A stretch of 12,147 nucleotides of DNA from Erythrobacter sp. 34-65-8 (lineage in GTDB: Bacteria > Pseudomonadota > Alphaproteobacteria > Sphingomonadales > Sphingomonadaceae). The notes under the pieces are model-generated. The model did no database searches, was not told the origin of the DNA, and saw only the letters and a program-made list of their open reading frames with translations. Positions 1-7,051 of this stretch are shown here, one piece after another (positions within the stretch are counted from its first letter, which is position 1; each line of letters begins with the position of its first letter). The translations under genes and the position numbers were made by a program. The stretch lies in NCBI GenBank assembly GCA_002278985.1, contig NCJP01000021.1, positions 1 through 12,147 of the forward strand, written 5' to 3'.

Positions 1-180
1 CACGCCGTCGATGCGTCCGAGGGCCAGACCGACGCGACGGAAAGCCCCTTCGGCGCTGTCGGCCAGCACGAAGGCCCCGCCCGCCGACCCCACCACCGCC
101 GGCGGCGCATCGCCCGGCATCGCCGCGCCAGCAGCCGGCAGCGGCGGCACAGGCTGCTGCCGGGAACTGATGCCAGCCAC
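1..180 (-). CDS. Possible 5' part of an unidentified divergent gene
   Basis: Read on the minus strand, a stop-free frame enters from the window edge and runs to an in-frame TAA just upstream of position 180. Candidate starts are GTG at 180-178 and ATG at 120-118. Codons between 120 and 1 end mostly in G or C, as in the confirmed genes, and the product has a balanced composition (for example GGAFVLADSAEGAF) after a Pro/Ala-rich stretch. The plus-strand reading of the same bases is an Arg/Pro/Ala-rich string typical of a shadow frame. If real, the gene is divergent from the Fe-S scaffold gene, and the GTG start would overlap that gene's start by 11 bases. I do not recognise the family; only 40-60 residues are visible. 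Confidence 0.35.
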   Translation of the reverse strand, partial: MAGISSRQQPVPPLPAAGAAMPGDAPPAVVGSAGGAFVLADSAEGAFRRVGLALGRIDGV

Positions 181-610
181 CTCTGCCGCAAAGCTTTACA
201 CGCCGGATATCCTCGCACTCGCAGTCAGTCTGGCGAGCTATCCCACTCTGCCTGCGCCCGCGCTGCACGGGGAAGCGCGCTCGCGCACGTGCGGCAGTGC
301 GGTCGAGGTCAGCCTCCTCCCCGATGGTAGCGGTCTGATCGAACACGTCGGCATGCAGGTGCGCGCCTGCGCCATCGGCCAGGCCGCAGCGGCGCTGTTT
401 GCCCGCTCTGCCGCCGGAACCGGAATAGTGGAGATTGAACGCACCCTCGACCAGCTGGCCGGATGGCTCGAACAGGATGGCGCCTTGCCTGACTGGCCGG
501 GGCTTGACCTGCTGTCGGGCGCGCGGGCCTTTCCGGCGCGCCACGGGGCGATCCTGCTGCCGTGGAAGGCGGCTCAGCAGGCGCTAGGCAAGGCCGTTCC
601 TGCGGGTTAG
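170..610 (+). CDS. NifU/IscU-like iron-sulfur cluster scaffold protein (divergent)
   Basis: A 146-residue protein resembling the IscU/SufU/NifU-N fold, which holds a nascent Fe-S cluster in the cytoplasm before transfer to apo-proteins. The frame is open from position 11, but the first 53 codons give low-complexity Arg/Pro/Ala sequence, so I start at ATG 170, directly before the recognisable LYTPDIL segment. Family landmarks are C41 in the CGS motif (usually CGD) and C67 in ACAIGQAAAAL, matching the SufU-type CAISQAS region. The third cluster-ligand cysteine, expected near the C-terminal ARIKCATLAW-like segment, is absent: the equivalent stretch reads ARHGAILLPW. The scaffold role is therefore inferred from fold-level resemblance. 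A cluster bound through two Cys plus another residue (H125 is close by), or a non-scaffold role, is possible. The MFS gene starts 34 bases downstream on the same strand. Confidence 0.7.
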   Translation: MPATSAAKLYTPDILALAVSLASYPTLPAPALHGEARSRTCGSAVEVSLLPDGSGLIEHVGMQVRACAIGQAAAALFARSAAGTGIVEIERTLDQLAGWLEQDGALPDWPGLDLLSGARAFPARHGAILLPWKAAQQALGKAVPAG

Positions 611-644
611 AGGCAGGCCCTGCACAGAGGGGAGTCTGCACACT

Positions 645-2279
645 ATGGCTGAGCCGGGATCTGCCGCTTTGAGAGAGCCGAGCGACAAGGAAATTCGCCT
701 GGTCATCGGCGCGAGTTCAGCCGGCACCATTTTCGAATGGTATGACTTCTTCATCTACGGCACGCTGGCCTACATCCTGAAGGATGCCTTCTACGAGACC
801 GACAACGAAACGCTGGGCCTGCTGCTGGTCTGGTCGACCTTCGCGGTCGGGTTCGCCTTCCGGCCGATTGGCGCAATCCTGTTCGGCTACCTGGGTGACA
901 AGCTGGGGCGCAAGTACACCTTCCTCGTCACCGTCACCCTGATGGGGATAGCCACCGCCGGGGTCGGCATGATTCCCACGGTCGATACCATCGGGATTGC
1001 CGCACCTATCATCGTGATCTTCCTGCGTATCCTGCAAGGCCTTGCGCTGGGCGGCGAATACGGCGGCGCGGCGATTTACGTGGCGGAACATTCGCCACCG
1101 GAAAAGCGCGGCTATTACACCAGCTTCATCCAGGCGAGTGTGGCGGGCGGGTTCGTGCTTTCGATTGCCGTGGTGCTGGCCTGCCGGTTCCTGATCCCCG
1201 AGGACGATTTCAACGCCTGGGGATGGCGCGTGCCGTTCCTGCTGTCGATCATCCTGCTTGGCATTTCGCTGTGGATGCGGCTCAAACTCTCCGAAAGCCC
1301 GGTGTTCCAGGCGATGAAGGCAGAAGGGAAGATTTCGGGCAATCCCTTCGTCGAAAGCTTCACCTATCCCGGCAACAAGAAGCGCATCTTCGTCGCCCTG
1401 TTCGGCATCACCGGCATCCTGACGACGATCTGGTACACCGCGTTCTTCTCCGGCATGAGCTTCCTGCGCGGGCCGATGCATGTCGATGACCTGACGGTTG
1501 AACTGATCCTGTTCGTCTCCGGGTTGATCGTGATGACGTTCTATCTCGTGGTTGGCAGATGGTCCGACAAGGTGGGGCGCAAGAAGCCGATCATCATCGG
1601 CGCGGTGCTGACGCTGCTCTTGCTGTTCCCGGCCTTCTGGGGGCTGGGCTCCCTGGCAAATCCCGGGATCGAGCGTGCCGCCGAGCGGATGCCGATCACC
1701 GTCGCCGGGCCGCAATGCGTGACCGATCCTTTCGCCGACATGTTTGACCGCGAACAGACCGACTGCGGCAAGGTGCTGGAAGTGCTGACCGCTGCCGGTG
1801 TCCCCTATACCCTGACCGAGGGAGCCACGCTTTCGCTGGCGGCGGGCGGTAACACCATCGCCCTCCCGCCCGAATGGTTCGACGACGGCGCGGCCCGACG
1901 CGACGGCATCCGGGCGGCGCTGGGAGAGTACGGCTTCGACTTCTCCAAGCAGCGGCCATCCGCCGCAGCAATAGCCGGCATTGTCGTCATCCTGCTGGGA
2001 CTGGGGATGCTGTCGGCACTGACCTACGGCTCGGTGGCGGCCCTCCTGTCAGAGATGTTCCCGCCCACCATCCGCTACAGCTCGATGTCTATCCCCTACC
2101 ACATCGGCGCCGGCTATCTTGGCGGGTTCCTGCCGCTGATCGCGGGCGTGATCGTGGCGAGCACCGGGGATATCTATTCCGGCCTGTGGTACACGTGGGC
2201 GGTGGTCGCGTTCGGCCTCTTGGTGGCGTGGTGGGGCATTCCGGACGGACCGCCGCGTGACTTTGCCGACGATGCCTGA
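645..2279 (+). CDS. MFS transporter, metabolite:H+ symporter (MHS) type, with large periplasmic insert
   Basis: A 544-residue inner-membrane transporter of the major facilitator superfamily, closest in motifs to the MHS family (ProP, KgtP, ShiA), which imports organic acids or compatible solutes with protons. MHS landmarks are the N-terminal GTIFEWYDFFIYG, motif A in loop 2-3 (GYLGDKLGRK, residues 81-90), LRILQGLALGGEYGGA (128-142), and the second motif A-like loop RWSDKVGRKK (305-314). I count twelve hydrophobic segments, TM9 at about 313-335 and TM10 at about 442-463. The roughly 100 residues between them (338-440) are hydrophilic and contain C358 and C374. In normal MFS topology this loop is periplasmic, where the two cysteines could form a disulfide. 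Typical MHS members are about 430-500 residues with a short loop here. A GGAG at 631-634 lies ten bases before the ATG. The 3' end overlaps alr. The substrate cannot be read from the sequence. Confidence 0.92.
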   Translation: MAEPGSAALREPSDKEIRLVIGASSAGTIFEWYDFFIYGTLAYILKDAFYETDNETLGLLLVWSTFAVGFAFRPIGAILFGYLGDKLGRKYTFLVTVTLMGIATAGVGMIPTVDTIGIAAPIIVIFLRILQGLALGGEYGGAAIYVAEHSPPEKRGYYTSFIQASVAGGFVLSIAVVLACRFLIPEDDFNAWGWRVPFLLSIILLGISLWMRLKLSESPVFQAMKAEGKISGNPFVESFTYPGNKKRIFVALFGITGILTTIWYTAFFSGMSFLRGPMHVDDLTVELILFVSGLIVMTFYLVVGRWSDKVGRKKPIIIGAVLTLLLLFPAFWGLGSLANPGIERAAERMPITVAGPQCVTDPFADMFDREQTDCGKVLEVLTAAGVPYTLTEGATLSLAAGGNTIALPPEWFDDGAARRDGIRAALGEYGFDFSKQRPSAAAIAGIVVILLGLGMLSALTYGSVAALLSEMFPPTIRYSSMSIPYHIGAGYLGGFLPLIAGVIVASTGDIYSGLWYTWAVVAFGLLVAWWGIPDGPPRDFADDA

Positions 2280-3312
2280 GCAGCCTGCGCCAACGCTGCG
2301 GCTCCGCCTGGACACAGAGGCGCTGGCGGCCAACTGGCGGGCGCTGGACCGGATGTCGGGGCGCGCCCAGGCAGGGGCGGCGGTCAAGGCTGATTGCTAC
2401 GGCCTCGGGGTTGACCAATGCGTGCCGGCCTTGCGCGATGCGGGGGTGGAGCGTTACTTCATCGCTCACTGGTCTGAAGCACCGGCGGTCCTGCGCCATG
2501 TGCCGCCGCACCAGGTGTCGGTGCTCCACGGTCCCGTCACTGCGCAGGAAGCCGAATATGCGGCAGCCGTGGGGTTGAGGCCGGTCATCAACAGCATCCA
2601 TCAGGCTCAGATGTGGGCCTCTGCCGGTGGCGGGGAGTGCGACCTGATGGTCGATACCGGGATCAACCGGCTGGGCGTTTCCACCAGCGATCTGGGAGAC
2701 CCCGCGATCGCGGCGCTCAAGGTTGGCACCCTGATGTCACACCTCGCCTGCGCCGATGAGGACAGCCCGATGAATGCCCGCCAGCTGGTGCACTTCCGGG
2801 CGGCTGCCGCGCTTGTCCCGGCAAGGGCGCGCAGCATGGCCAACAGTGCGGGCATTGCCCTGGGCAGCGATTACCATTTCGACCTGACCAGGCCGGGCTT
2901 GTCGCTCTACGGCGGCGTGCCCTCCGGCGCGCTGGCAGGGCACATCCGGCAGGTCGCATTCCCGCAGGCGGCTGTGATCCAGCGACGGCAGCTCTCGGCG
3001 GGTGACAGCGTCGGCTACAACGCGACCTTCGTGGCGGACCGGCCGATGCCCGTAGCAGTCGTCTCGCTGGGCTATGCAGACGGGTTTCTGCGGTGCTGGG
3101 GCGGGAAGGGCGGACTTGCCCTTCAGGGGGCCACTCTGCCGCTGCTGGGGCGGGTCTCAATGGACATGGTGGTGGTTGACGCCACCGCCGCGCCGCGCTT
3201 GTGCGAAGGGGACTGGCTCGATGTCCCGTACGATCTGCCGCAAGCATCGGCCGCCTCCGACCTTTCACAATACGAACTCCTCACGGTTCTCGGCAAACGG
3301 TTCGCCCGCTAG
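2272..3312 (+). CDS. alr: Alanine racemase
   Basis: A PLP-dependent enzyme that interconverts L- and D-alanine, supplying D-Ala for peptidoglycan in the cytoplasm. With the ATG at 2272 the protein has 346 residues, slightly shorter than the usual 360-380. The PLP lysine is K39 in AAVKADCYGLG (the family norm is KADAYGHG, so Cys and Leu replace Ala and His). VDTGINRLG (127-135) matches the conserved substrate/PLP loop, the C-terminal domain supplies the second base Y249 in SVGYNATF, and GRVSMDMVVVD (293-303) is the conserved beta-domain strand. An in-frame GTG at 2257 is an alternative start and has the better-spaced ribosome site (GGACGGA at 2243-2249). ATG 2272 gives the more family-like N-terminus. 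Either start lies inside the MFS gene, so translation is probably coupled; D-amino acid or alanine uptake by the transporter is a speculation only. Confidence 0.93.
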   Translation: MPEQPAPTLRLRLDTEALAANWRALDRMSGRAQAGAAVKADCYGLGVDQCVPALRDAGVERYFIAHWSEAPAVLRHVPPHQVSVLHGPVTAQEAEYAAAVGLRPVINSIHQAQMWASAGGGECDLMVDTGINRLGVSTSDLGDPAIAALKVGTLMSHLACADEDSPMNARQLVHFRAAAALVPARARSMANSAGIALGSDYHFDLTRPGLSLYGGVPSGALAGHIRQVAFPQAAVIQRRQLSAGDSVGYNATFVADRPMPVAVVSLGYADGFLRCWGGKGGLALQGATLPLLGRVSMDMVVVDATAAPRLCEGDWLDVPYDLPQASAASDLSQYELLTVLGKRFAR

Positions 3313-3321
3313 TTTATTCTG

Positions 3322-3377
3322 TGCCGATGTTGCGCTGCACATGCTGCGCCTGCTAATGTGCACAACGCATTGCAGCA
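3322..3377. promoter_or_regulatory. TGC-rich candidate PhaR autoregulatory operator overlapping a possible promoter
   Basis: The 83-base gap before phaR holds eight TGC triplets within about 52 bases (starting at 3322, 3331, 3336, 3342, 3345, 3351, 3359 and 3371), plus GCA triplets at 3367, 3372 and 3375 that give inverted TGC/GCA pairs, including CTGC at 3350-3353 facing GCAG at 3372-3375. PhaR proteins of Paracoccus and Rhodobacter are known, from memory, to bind TGC-rich / CTGC-spacer-GCAG sites and to repress their own genes. A weak promoter may lie inside it: TTGCGC at 3330-3335, then TGC TAATGT at 3351-3359 resembling an extended -10, 18 bases downstream. Binding is inferred, not shown. 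Confidence 0.5.
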
Positions 3378-3395
3378 TTCCCGAAAGCCTCCCCC

Positions 3396-3962
3396 ATGTC
3401 CAAGCGCGATACCAAGCCCGGCGATCCGATCATCATCAAGAAATACGCCAACCGTCGGCTCTACAACACGGGTACCTCCAGCTACATCACGCTGGACGAT
3501 CTCGCCCGCATGACCCGCGAAGGGGTCGATTTCCAGGTCGTCGACGCCAAGACGGGCGAGGACATTACCCATTCGATCCTGACCCAGATCATCATGGATG
3601 AAGAGGCCAGCGGCACCCAGATGCTGCCGGTCAGCTTCCTGCGTGATCTGATCTCGATGTACGGCAATTCGATGCAGTCGCTGATGCCGAGCTACCTTGA
3701 GGCCAGCATGGCCAACTTCCGCAAGAACCGCGAGGAACTGCAAGGCGCGTTCCGCGAAGGTCTGGCCAACAACCCGCTGGCCAAGATCGCCGAAACCAAC
3801 ATGGCCATGATGAAGGCCATGGGCGAAGCCTTCCTGCCCAACTCCCGGCAGCGCCCGCAAGAGCCGCTCGCCGGGCAGAAGCCGGCCCAGGATGACGAGA
3901 TCGCCGCCCTGCGCGAACAGATGGCCGCGATGCAGAAAAAGCTCGACGAGCTGAGCAAGTAA
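3396..3962 (+). CDS. phaR: PhaR, polyhydroxyalkanoate synthesis repressor
   Basis: A 188-residue cytoplasmic DNA-binding regulator that represses granule-associated genes such as phasins and itself binds nascent polyhydroxyalkanoate, releasing DNA when polymer accumulates. Residues about 10-70 match the PHB/PHA accumulation regulator DNA-binding domain (IIIKKYANRRLYNTGTSSYI at 12-31 is near-invariant in the family). Residues about 75-115 (LPVSFLRDLISMYGNSMQ) match the PHB_acc domain. Residues 167-188 form a short heptad-like helix (EIAALREQMAAMQKKLDELSK), likely an oligomerisation coiled coil. The ATG at 3396 is the natural start; no clear Shine-Dalgarno precedes it. No PHA synthase or phasin gene is in the window, so phaR stands apart from its targets here. 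Confidence 0.95.
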   Translation: MSKRDTKPGDPIIIKKYANRRLYNTGTSSYITLDDLARMTREGVDFQVVDAKTGEDITHSILTQIIMDEEASGTQMLPVSFLRDLISMYGNSMQSLMPSYLEASMANFRKNREELQGAFREGLANNPLAKIAETNMAMMKAMGEAFLPNSRQRPQEPLAGQKPAQDDEIAALREQMAAMQKKLDELSK

Positions 3963-3993
3963 CTCTCCTTCTTATCGTACGGAAAACCCGCCA

Positions 3994-5538
3994 GTGTCCC
4001 AGATCCGCCATGCGCTGACCAGCAAGCGCGCCGATGACTTTGCCCAATGGTATCAGGAGGTCATCTCCGCCGCCGACCTTGCCGAGGAATCGGGGGTGCG
4101 CGGTTGCATGGTGATCAAGCCCTGGGGCTACGGTATCTGGGAACGCATCCAGCGCCTGATGGATGACCGGATCAAGGCGGCGGGCGTGCAGAACTGCTAC
4201 TTCCCGCTGTTTATCCCGCTCGCCAATTTCGAGCGCGAGGCGGCTCATGTCGAAGGCTTCGCCAAGGAAATGGCGGTTGTCACCCACCACCGGCTGATTT
4301 CCGATGGCAAGGGCGGGCTGATCCCCGATCCCGAAGCCAGACTGGAAGAGCCGCTGGTGGTGCGCCCCACATCCGAAACGATTATCGGCGATGCCATGGC
4401 GCGCTGGGTCCAGTCGTGGCGTGATCTGCCGCTGCTGACCAACCAGTGGGCCAACGTGGTCCGCTGGGAAATGCGCACGCGGATGTTCCTGCGCACGACC
4501 GAGTTCCTGTGGCAGGAAGGGCATACCGCCCACGAAGACCGTGAGGGCGCGCTGGAAGAAACCCACCGCGCGCTGGAAATGTACCGCGCCTGCGCCGAGG
4601 AAGACCTGGCCCTGCCGGTCATCGCGGGGGAAAAGCCGGAGAACGAGCGCTTCCCCGGCGCGGTCGAGACCTGGTCGATCGAGGCGATGATGCAGGATGG
4701 CAAGGCGCTGCAGGCCGGCACCAGCCATTACCTGGGCACCAACTTCGCCCATGCGGCGGGGATCAAGTACCAGGACCGGGAAGGCCAGCAGACGCTGTGC
4801 CACACCACCAGCTGGGGCGTGTCCACCCGCCTGATCGGCGGGATCATCATGACCCACGGCGATGATGACGGGCTGCGCGTGCCGCCTGCCATCGCGCCGT
4901 GGCAGGTGATCATCCTGCCGATGCTGCGCGACAAGCCTGAAGATGCCGAGCTGATCGCCTATTGCGAGCAGTTGCGCGCCTCCATCGCCGCGCAGTCTGC
5001 ACTGGGCGAAAAGGTTCGCGTGCTGCTGGACGTCAAGCCCGGCAAGGCGGCGGCCAAGCGGTGGGACTGGGTGCGCAAGGGTGCGCCGGTTGTCATCGAG
5101 GTCGGCGGACGGGACATGGATAACGGGGTGGTCAGCCAGTTGCGCCGCGACGCCCTGTGGGACGAAGCGACCGGCAAGCCGGCCTTCACCGCACCTTCCC
5201 GCGAGGAATGCGCCAGCGGGATCGGCGCCGTGCTGGAGAATATCCAGCATATCCTGTTCGAGCAGGCCCGCTTGCGGCGTGACAGCAACATCCGCCGCGA
5301 TGTGACGACCATGGATGCCCTGGCGGACCACTTCGAGAATTCGGGCAAATATCCCGGCTGGGTCGAAGTGCAGTGGTCGAAGCCGACCGGCGCAGCCCTG
5401 GATGCCGTGGTCGAGCGCCTCAAGGCTCTGAAGCTGACGGTCCGGAACGTGCCCAGGGGTGCGCTTCCGGCTGACGGGGCCTGCCTGTTTACGGGCGATC
5501 CGGCAGTGGAGAGAATTCTCGTGGCACGCGCCTATTGA
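3994..5538 (+). CDS. proS: Prolyl-tRNA synthetase, archaeal/eukaryal-like (type 3)
   Basis: A class II synthetase charging tRNA-Pro with proline. The protein has 514 residues from a GTG start, supported by GGAAAA at 3982-3986 and by the family-like N-terminus SQIRHALTSKRADDF; no in-frame ATG lies nearby. Family markers are GCMVIKPWGYGIWERIQ (37-53), the proline-binding RPTSET (124-129), motif 2 in RWEMRTRMFLRTTEFLWQEGHTAH (157-180), and motif 3 with STRLIGGIIMTHGDDDGLRVPP (277-298). There is no ~180-residue INS editing insert, so this is not the E. coli type. The C-terminus ends in tyrosine (ILVARAY), as archaeal-type enzymes do, but the zinc-binding cysteines of their C-terminal domain are almost gone: only C497 remains in that region. 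Thirty-one bases separate it from phaR and 31 from the peptidase gene that follows. Confidence 0.97.
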   Translation: MSQIRHALTSKRADDFAQWYQEVISAADLAEESGVRGCMVIKPWGYGIWERIQRLMDDRIKAAGVQNCYFPLFIPLANFEREAAHVEGFAKEMAVVTHHRLISDGKGGLIPDPEARLEEPLVVRPTSETIIGDAMARWVQSWRDLPLLTNQWANVVRWEMRTRMFLRTTEFLWQEGHTAHEDREGALEETHRALEMYRACAEEDLALPVIAGEKPENERFPGAVETWSIEAMMQDGKALQAGTSHYLGTNFAHAAGIKYQDREGQQTLCHTTSWGVSTRLIGGIIMTHGDDDGLRVPPAIAPWQVIILPMLRDKPEDAELIAYCEQLRASIAAQSALGEKVRVLLDVKPGKAAAKRWDWVRKGAPVVIEVGGRDMDNGVVSQLRRDALWDEATGKPAFTAPSREECASGIGAVLENIQHILFEQARLRRDSNIRRDVTTMDALADHFENSGKYPGWVEVQWSKPTGAALDAVVERLKALKLTVRNVPRGALPADGACLFTGDPAVERILVARAY

Positions 5539-5569
5539 GTTTCGGTCTGCGAGGCGGCACCAAGGGGGA

Positions 5570-6946
5570 ATGAAACATTTCTTTCTCCCGTTCACCGCCC
5601 TTGCAGCTCTGGCCGCGCCTGCCGCCGCGCAGGACGATCCCGCCGCAACCGTCTCGGCTGAGCGTCTGCGCGCCGATGTCGAGCGGCTGGTTGCATTCGG
5701 CACCCGGCATACCCTGTCGGAACAGGACCATCCCACGCGCGGGATCGGCGCGTCGATCCGGTGGGGCGAAGCGACCTTCCAGGGCATTTCGGCGCAATGC
5801 GGGGGTTGCCTTGAAGTGGTCGTGCCGGAACGCATGGTAGAGGGGGCCCGCATCCCGCAGCCGACCCGCTTGCGCAACGTGGTGGCAATCCAGCGCGGCA
5901 CAGAGCGGCCCAACGAAGTGGTGATCGTCCAGGGCCATATCGACAGCCGTGTTACCGATGTGATGGATTTCACCAGCGATGCGCCCGGTGCCAACGATGA
6001 CGGGTCCGGCACGGCGCTGGTGATCGAGGCTGCGCGCGCGCTGTCCCGCCAGAAGCACCCGACCACGATCGTCTATGCGTTGCTTTCCGGCGAGGAGCAG
6101 GGGCTGCATGGCGGCCGCCTGCTGGCGGATTATGCCGCGGAGCAGGGCTGGCAGGTCAAGGCCGTGCTCAACAACGATATCGTGGGCAATTCCTGCGGGT
6201 CCGATGGCTATTGCGACCCGGTGCACGTGCGCGTCTTTTCCGAAGGGCCGCGCGCCGACCTGACCGACGCCCTGCGCGCCGACCAGCGCCGCAACGGGGG
6301 CGAGAACGACAGCCCCGGGCGCAACCTGTCGCGCTGGCTCGACGGGTTGGCCGGGGAGTTTCCGTCCGGTCTCGATGTGCGCCAGATCTGGCGGACCGAC
6401 CGGATGGGGCGGGGTGGGGACCAGATCCCCTTCCTCGAAAAGGGTTATCCCGCAATCCGTTTCTCGGTGGCGGTGGAGGACTATGACCACCAGCACCAGG
6501 ATCTGCGCGATGAAGACGGTGTGACCTATGGCGACACCGTGGACGAGATGGACTTTGACTATCTCGCCAAGGTGACCCAGCTCAATGTCCGCGCGCTGGC
6601 CCGGCTCACCCGCACACCCATGCCGCCCGCCGTCAAGGTGGCAGCAGCGGTGAGTACCGACACCGAAGTGTCGTGGGATGCCGTCGCCGGAGCGCAGACC
6701 TATGTCATCTGGCAGCGGCGCACGGATGAGCCGGCCTGGTGGCCTGAACCGGTCATGCGCATCCCGGCTGTGGGTGCCGACGACGCCGGCCCGGCGCCGC
6801 ACTATGCCGCGATCCTTGCCGGGGTGCGGGGTGACGACTGGATCTTCGGCGTCAGCGCCTGTTCCGCTGACGACCTGTGCAGTCCTGTTTCCAGCGGTGT
6901 GCCGGCCGGGGCCTTTGCACCCATTCCTGCCGCGCCTGCTTCCTGA
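5570..6946 (+). CDS. Secreted M28 family zinc metallopeptidase (aminopeptidase-like)
   Basis: A 458-residue exported peptidase with the M28 two-zinc fold. The start is ATG 5570, preceded by AAGGGGGA and followed by a signal peptide (KHFFLPFTALAALAAPAAA), with predicted cleavage after residue 20. The frame is open further upstream, but that part overlaps proS and lacks a signal sequence. Predicted zinc and catalytic residues: H123 in QGHIDS, D125, bridging D143 in GANDDGSG, general base E175 and ligand E176 in LSGEEQG, D203 in NNDIVGN, and H309 in DYDHQHQD. Cysteines occur in close pairs (77/80, 209/215, 431/437), consistent with disulfides outside the cytoplasm. Residues about 352-445 look like a fibronectin type III-like domain (VKVAAAVSTDTEVSWDAV). 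Location is probably periplasmic or outer-surface. Substrate, aminopeptidase or carboxypeptidase, is not deducible. Confidence 0.93.
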   Translation: MKHFFLPFTALAALAAPAAAQDDPAATVSAERLRADVERLVAFGTRHTLSEQDHPTRGIGASIRWGEATFQGISAQCGGCLEVVVPERMVEGARIPQPTRLRNVVAIQRGTERPNEVVIVQGHIDSRVTDVMDFTSDAPGANDDGSGTALVIEAARALSRQKHPTTIVYALLSGEEQGLHGGRLLADYAAEQGWQVKAVLNNDIVGNSCGSDGYCDPVHVRVFSEGPRADLTDALRADQRRNGGENDSPGRNLSRWLDGLAGEFPSGLDVRQIWRTDRMGRGGDQIPFLEKGYPAIRFSVAVEDYDHQHQDLRDEDGVTYGDTVDEMDFDYLAKVTQLNVRALARLTRTPMPPAVKVAAAVSTDTEVSWDAVAGAQTYVIWQRRTDEPAWWPEPVMRIPAVGADDAGPAPHYAAILAGVRGDDWIFGVSACSADDLCSPVSSGVPAGAFAPIPAAPAS

Positions 6947-6951
6947 CGCAA

Positions 6952-6964
6952 CGGAAACCTTCCG
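6952..6964 (+). other. Short inverted repeat after the M28 peptidase gene
   Basis: CGGAA and TTCCG flank a 3-base ACC loop six bases after the stop codon of the peptidase gene. The stem is only five pairs and no T-run follows, so it is at most a weak RNA hairpin. Confidence 0.25.
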
Positions 6965-6982
6965 CTTTCGCTCTGCTGGCGG

Positions 6983-7010
6983 GCGAAACGAAGCGGTGCT
7001 TCGCGCGTTT
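6983..7010 (+). terminator. Possible weak terminator or attenuating hairpin upstream of RNase R
   Basis: CGAAGC (6989-6994) and GCTTCG (6998-7003) pair around a GGT loop. GCG (6983-6985) can extend the stem by pairing with CGC (7004-7006) across a 3-base AAA bulge, and GTTTGA follows. This sits mid-way in the 105-base gap between the peptidase stop and the RNase R start. The T-run is too short for a confident intrinsic terminator. It could also be a 5' leader structure of the RNase R mRNA. Confidence 0.3.
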
Positions 7011-7051
7011 GACCGCTCGACACCAGCGCACGGGACGCATAGGCAGAAACG

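Noticed and set aside
11..169. N-terminal extension of the Fe-S scaffold protein from an ATG at 11
   Set aside because: The first 53 codons give low-complexity Arg/Pro/Ala sequence not seen in the family, and the opposite strand reads more like coding sequence there.
717..1715. A 332-codon minus-strand open frame inside the MFS gene
   Set aside because: Composition is dominated by His, Gln, Asp, Glu and Arg, the reverse of a membrane protein; no family resemblance.
5459..5569. Upstream extension of the M28 peptidase from an ATG at 5459
   Set aside because: It overlaps proS by 80 bases and would bury the signal peptide that begins at the ATG at 5570.
3631..6066. An 811-codon minus-strand open frame across phaR, proS and the peptidase start
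   Set aside because: Same cause: long antisense open frames are common in GC-rich genomes, and the sense strand here encodes recognisable proteins throughout.
6952..7010. A firm intrinsic terminator between the peptidase gene and RNase R
   Set aside because: Hairpins are present, but the following T-run is only three bases; kept as low-confidence features.
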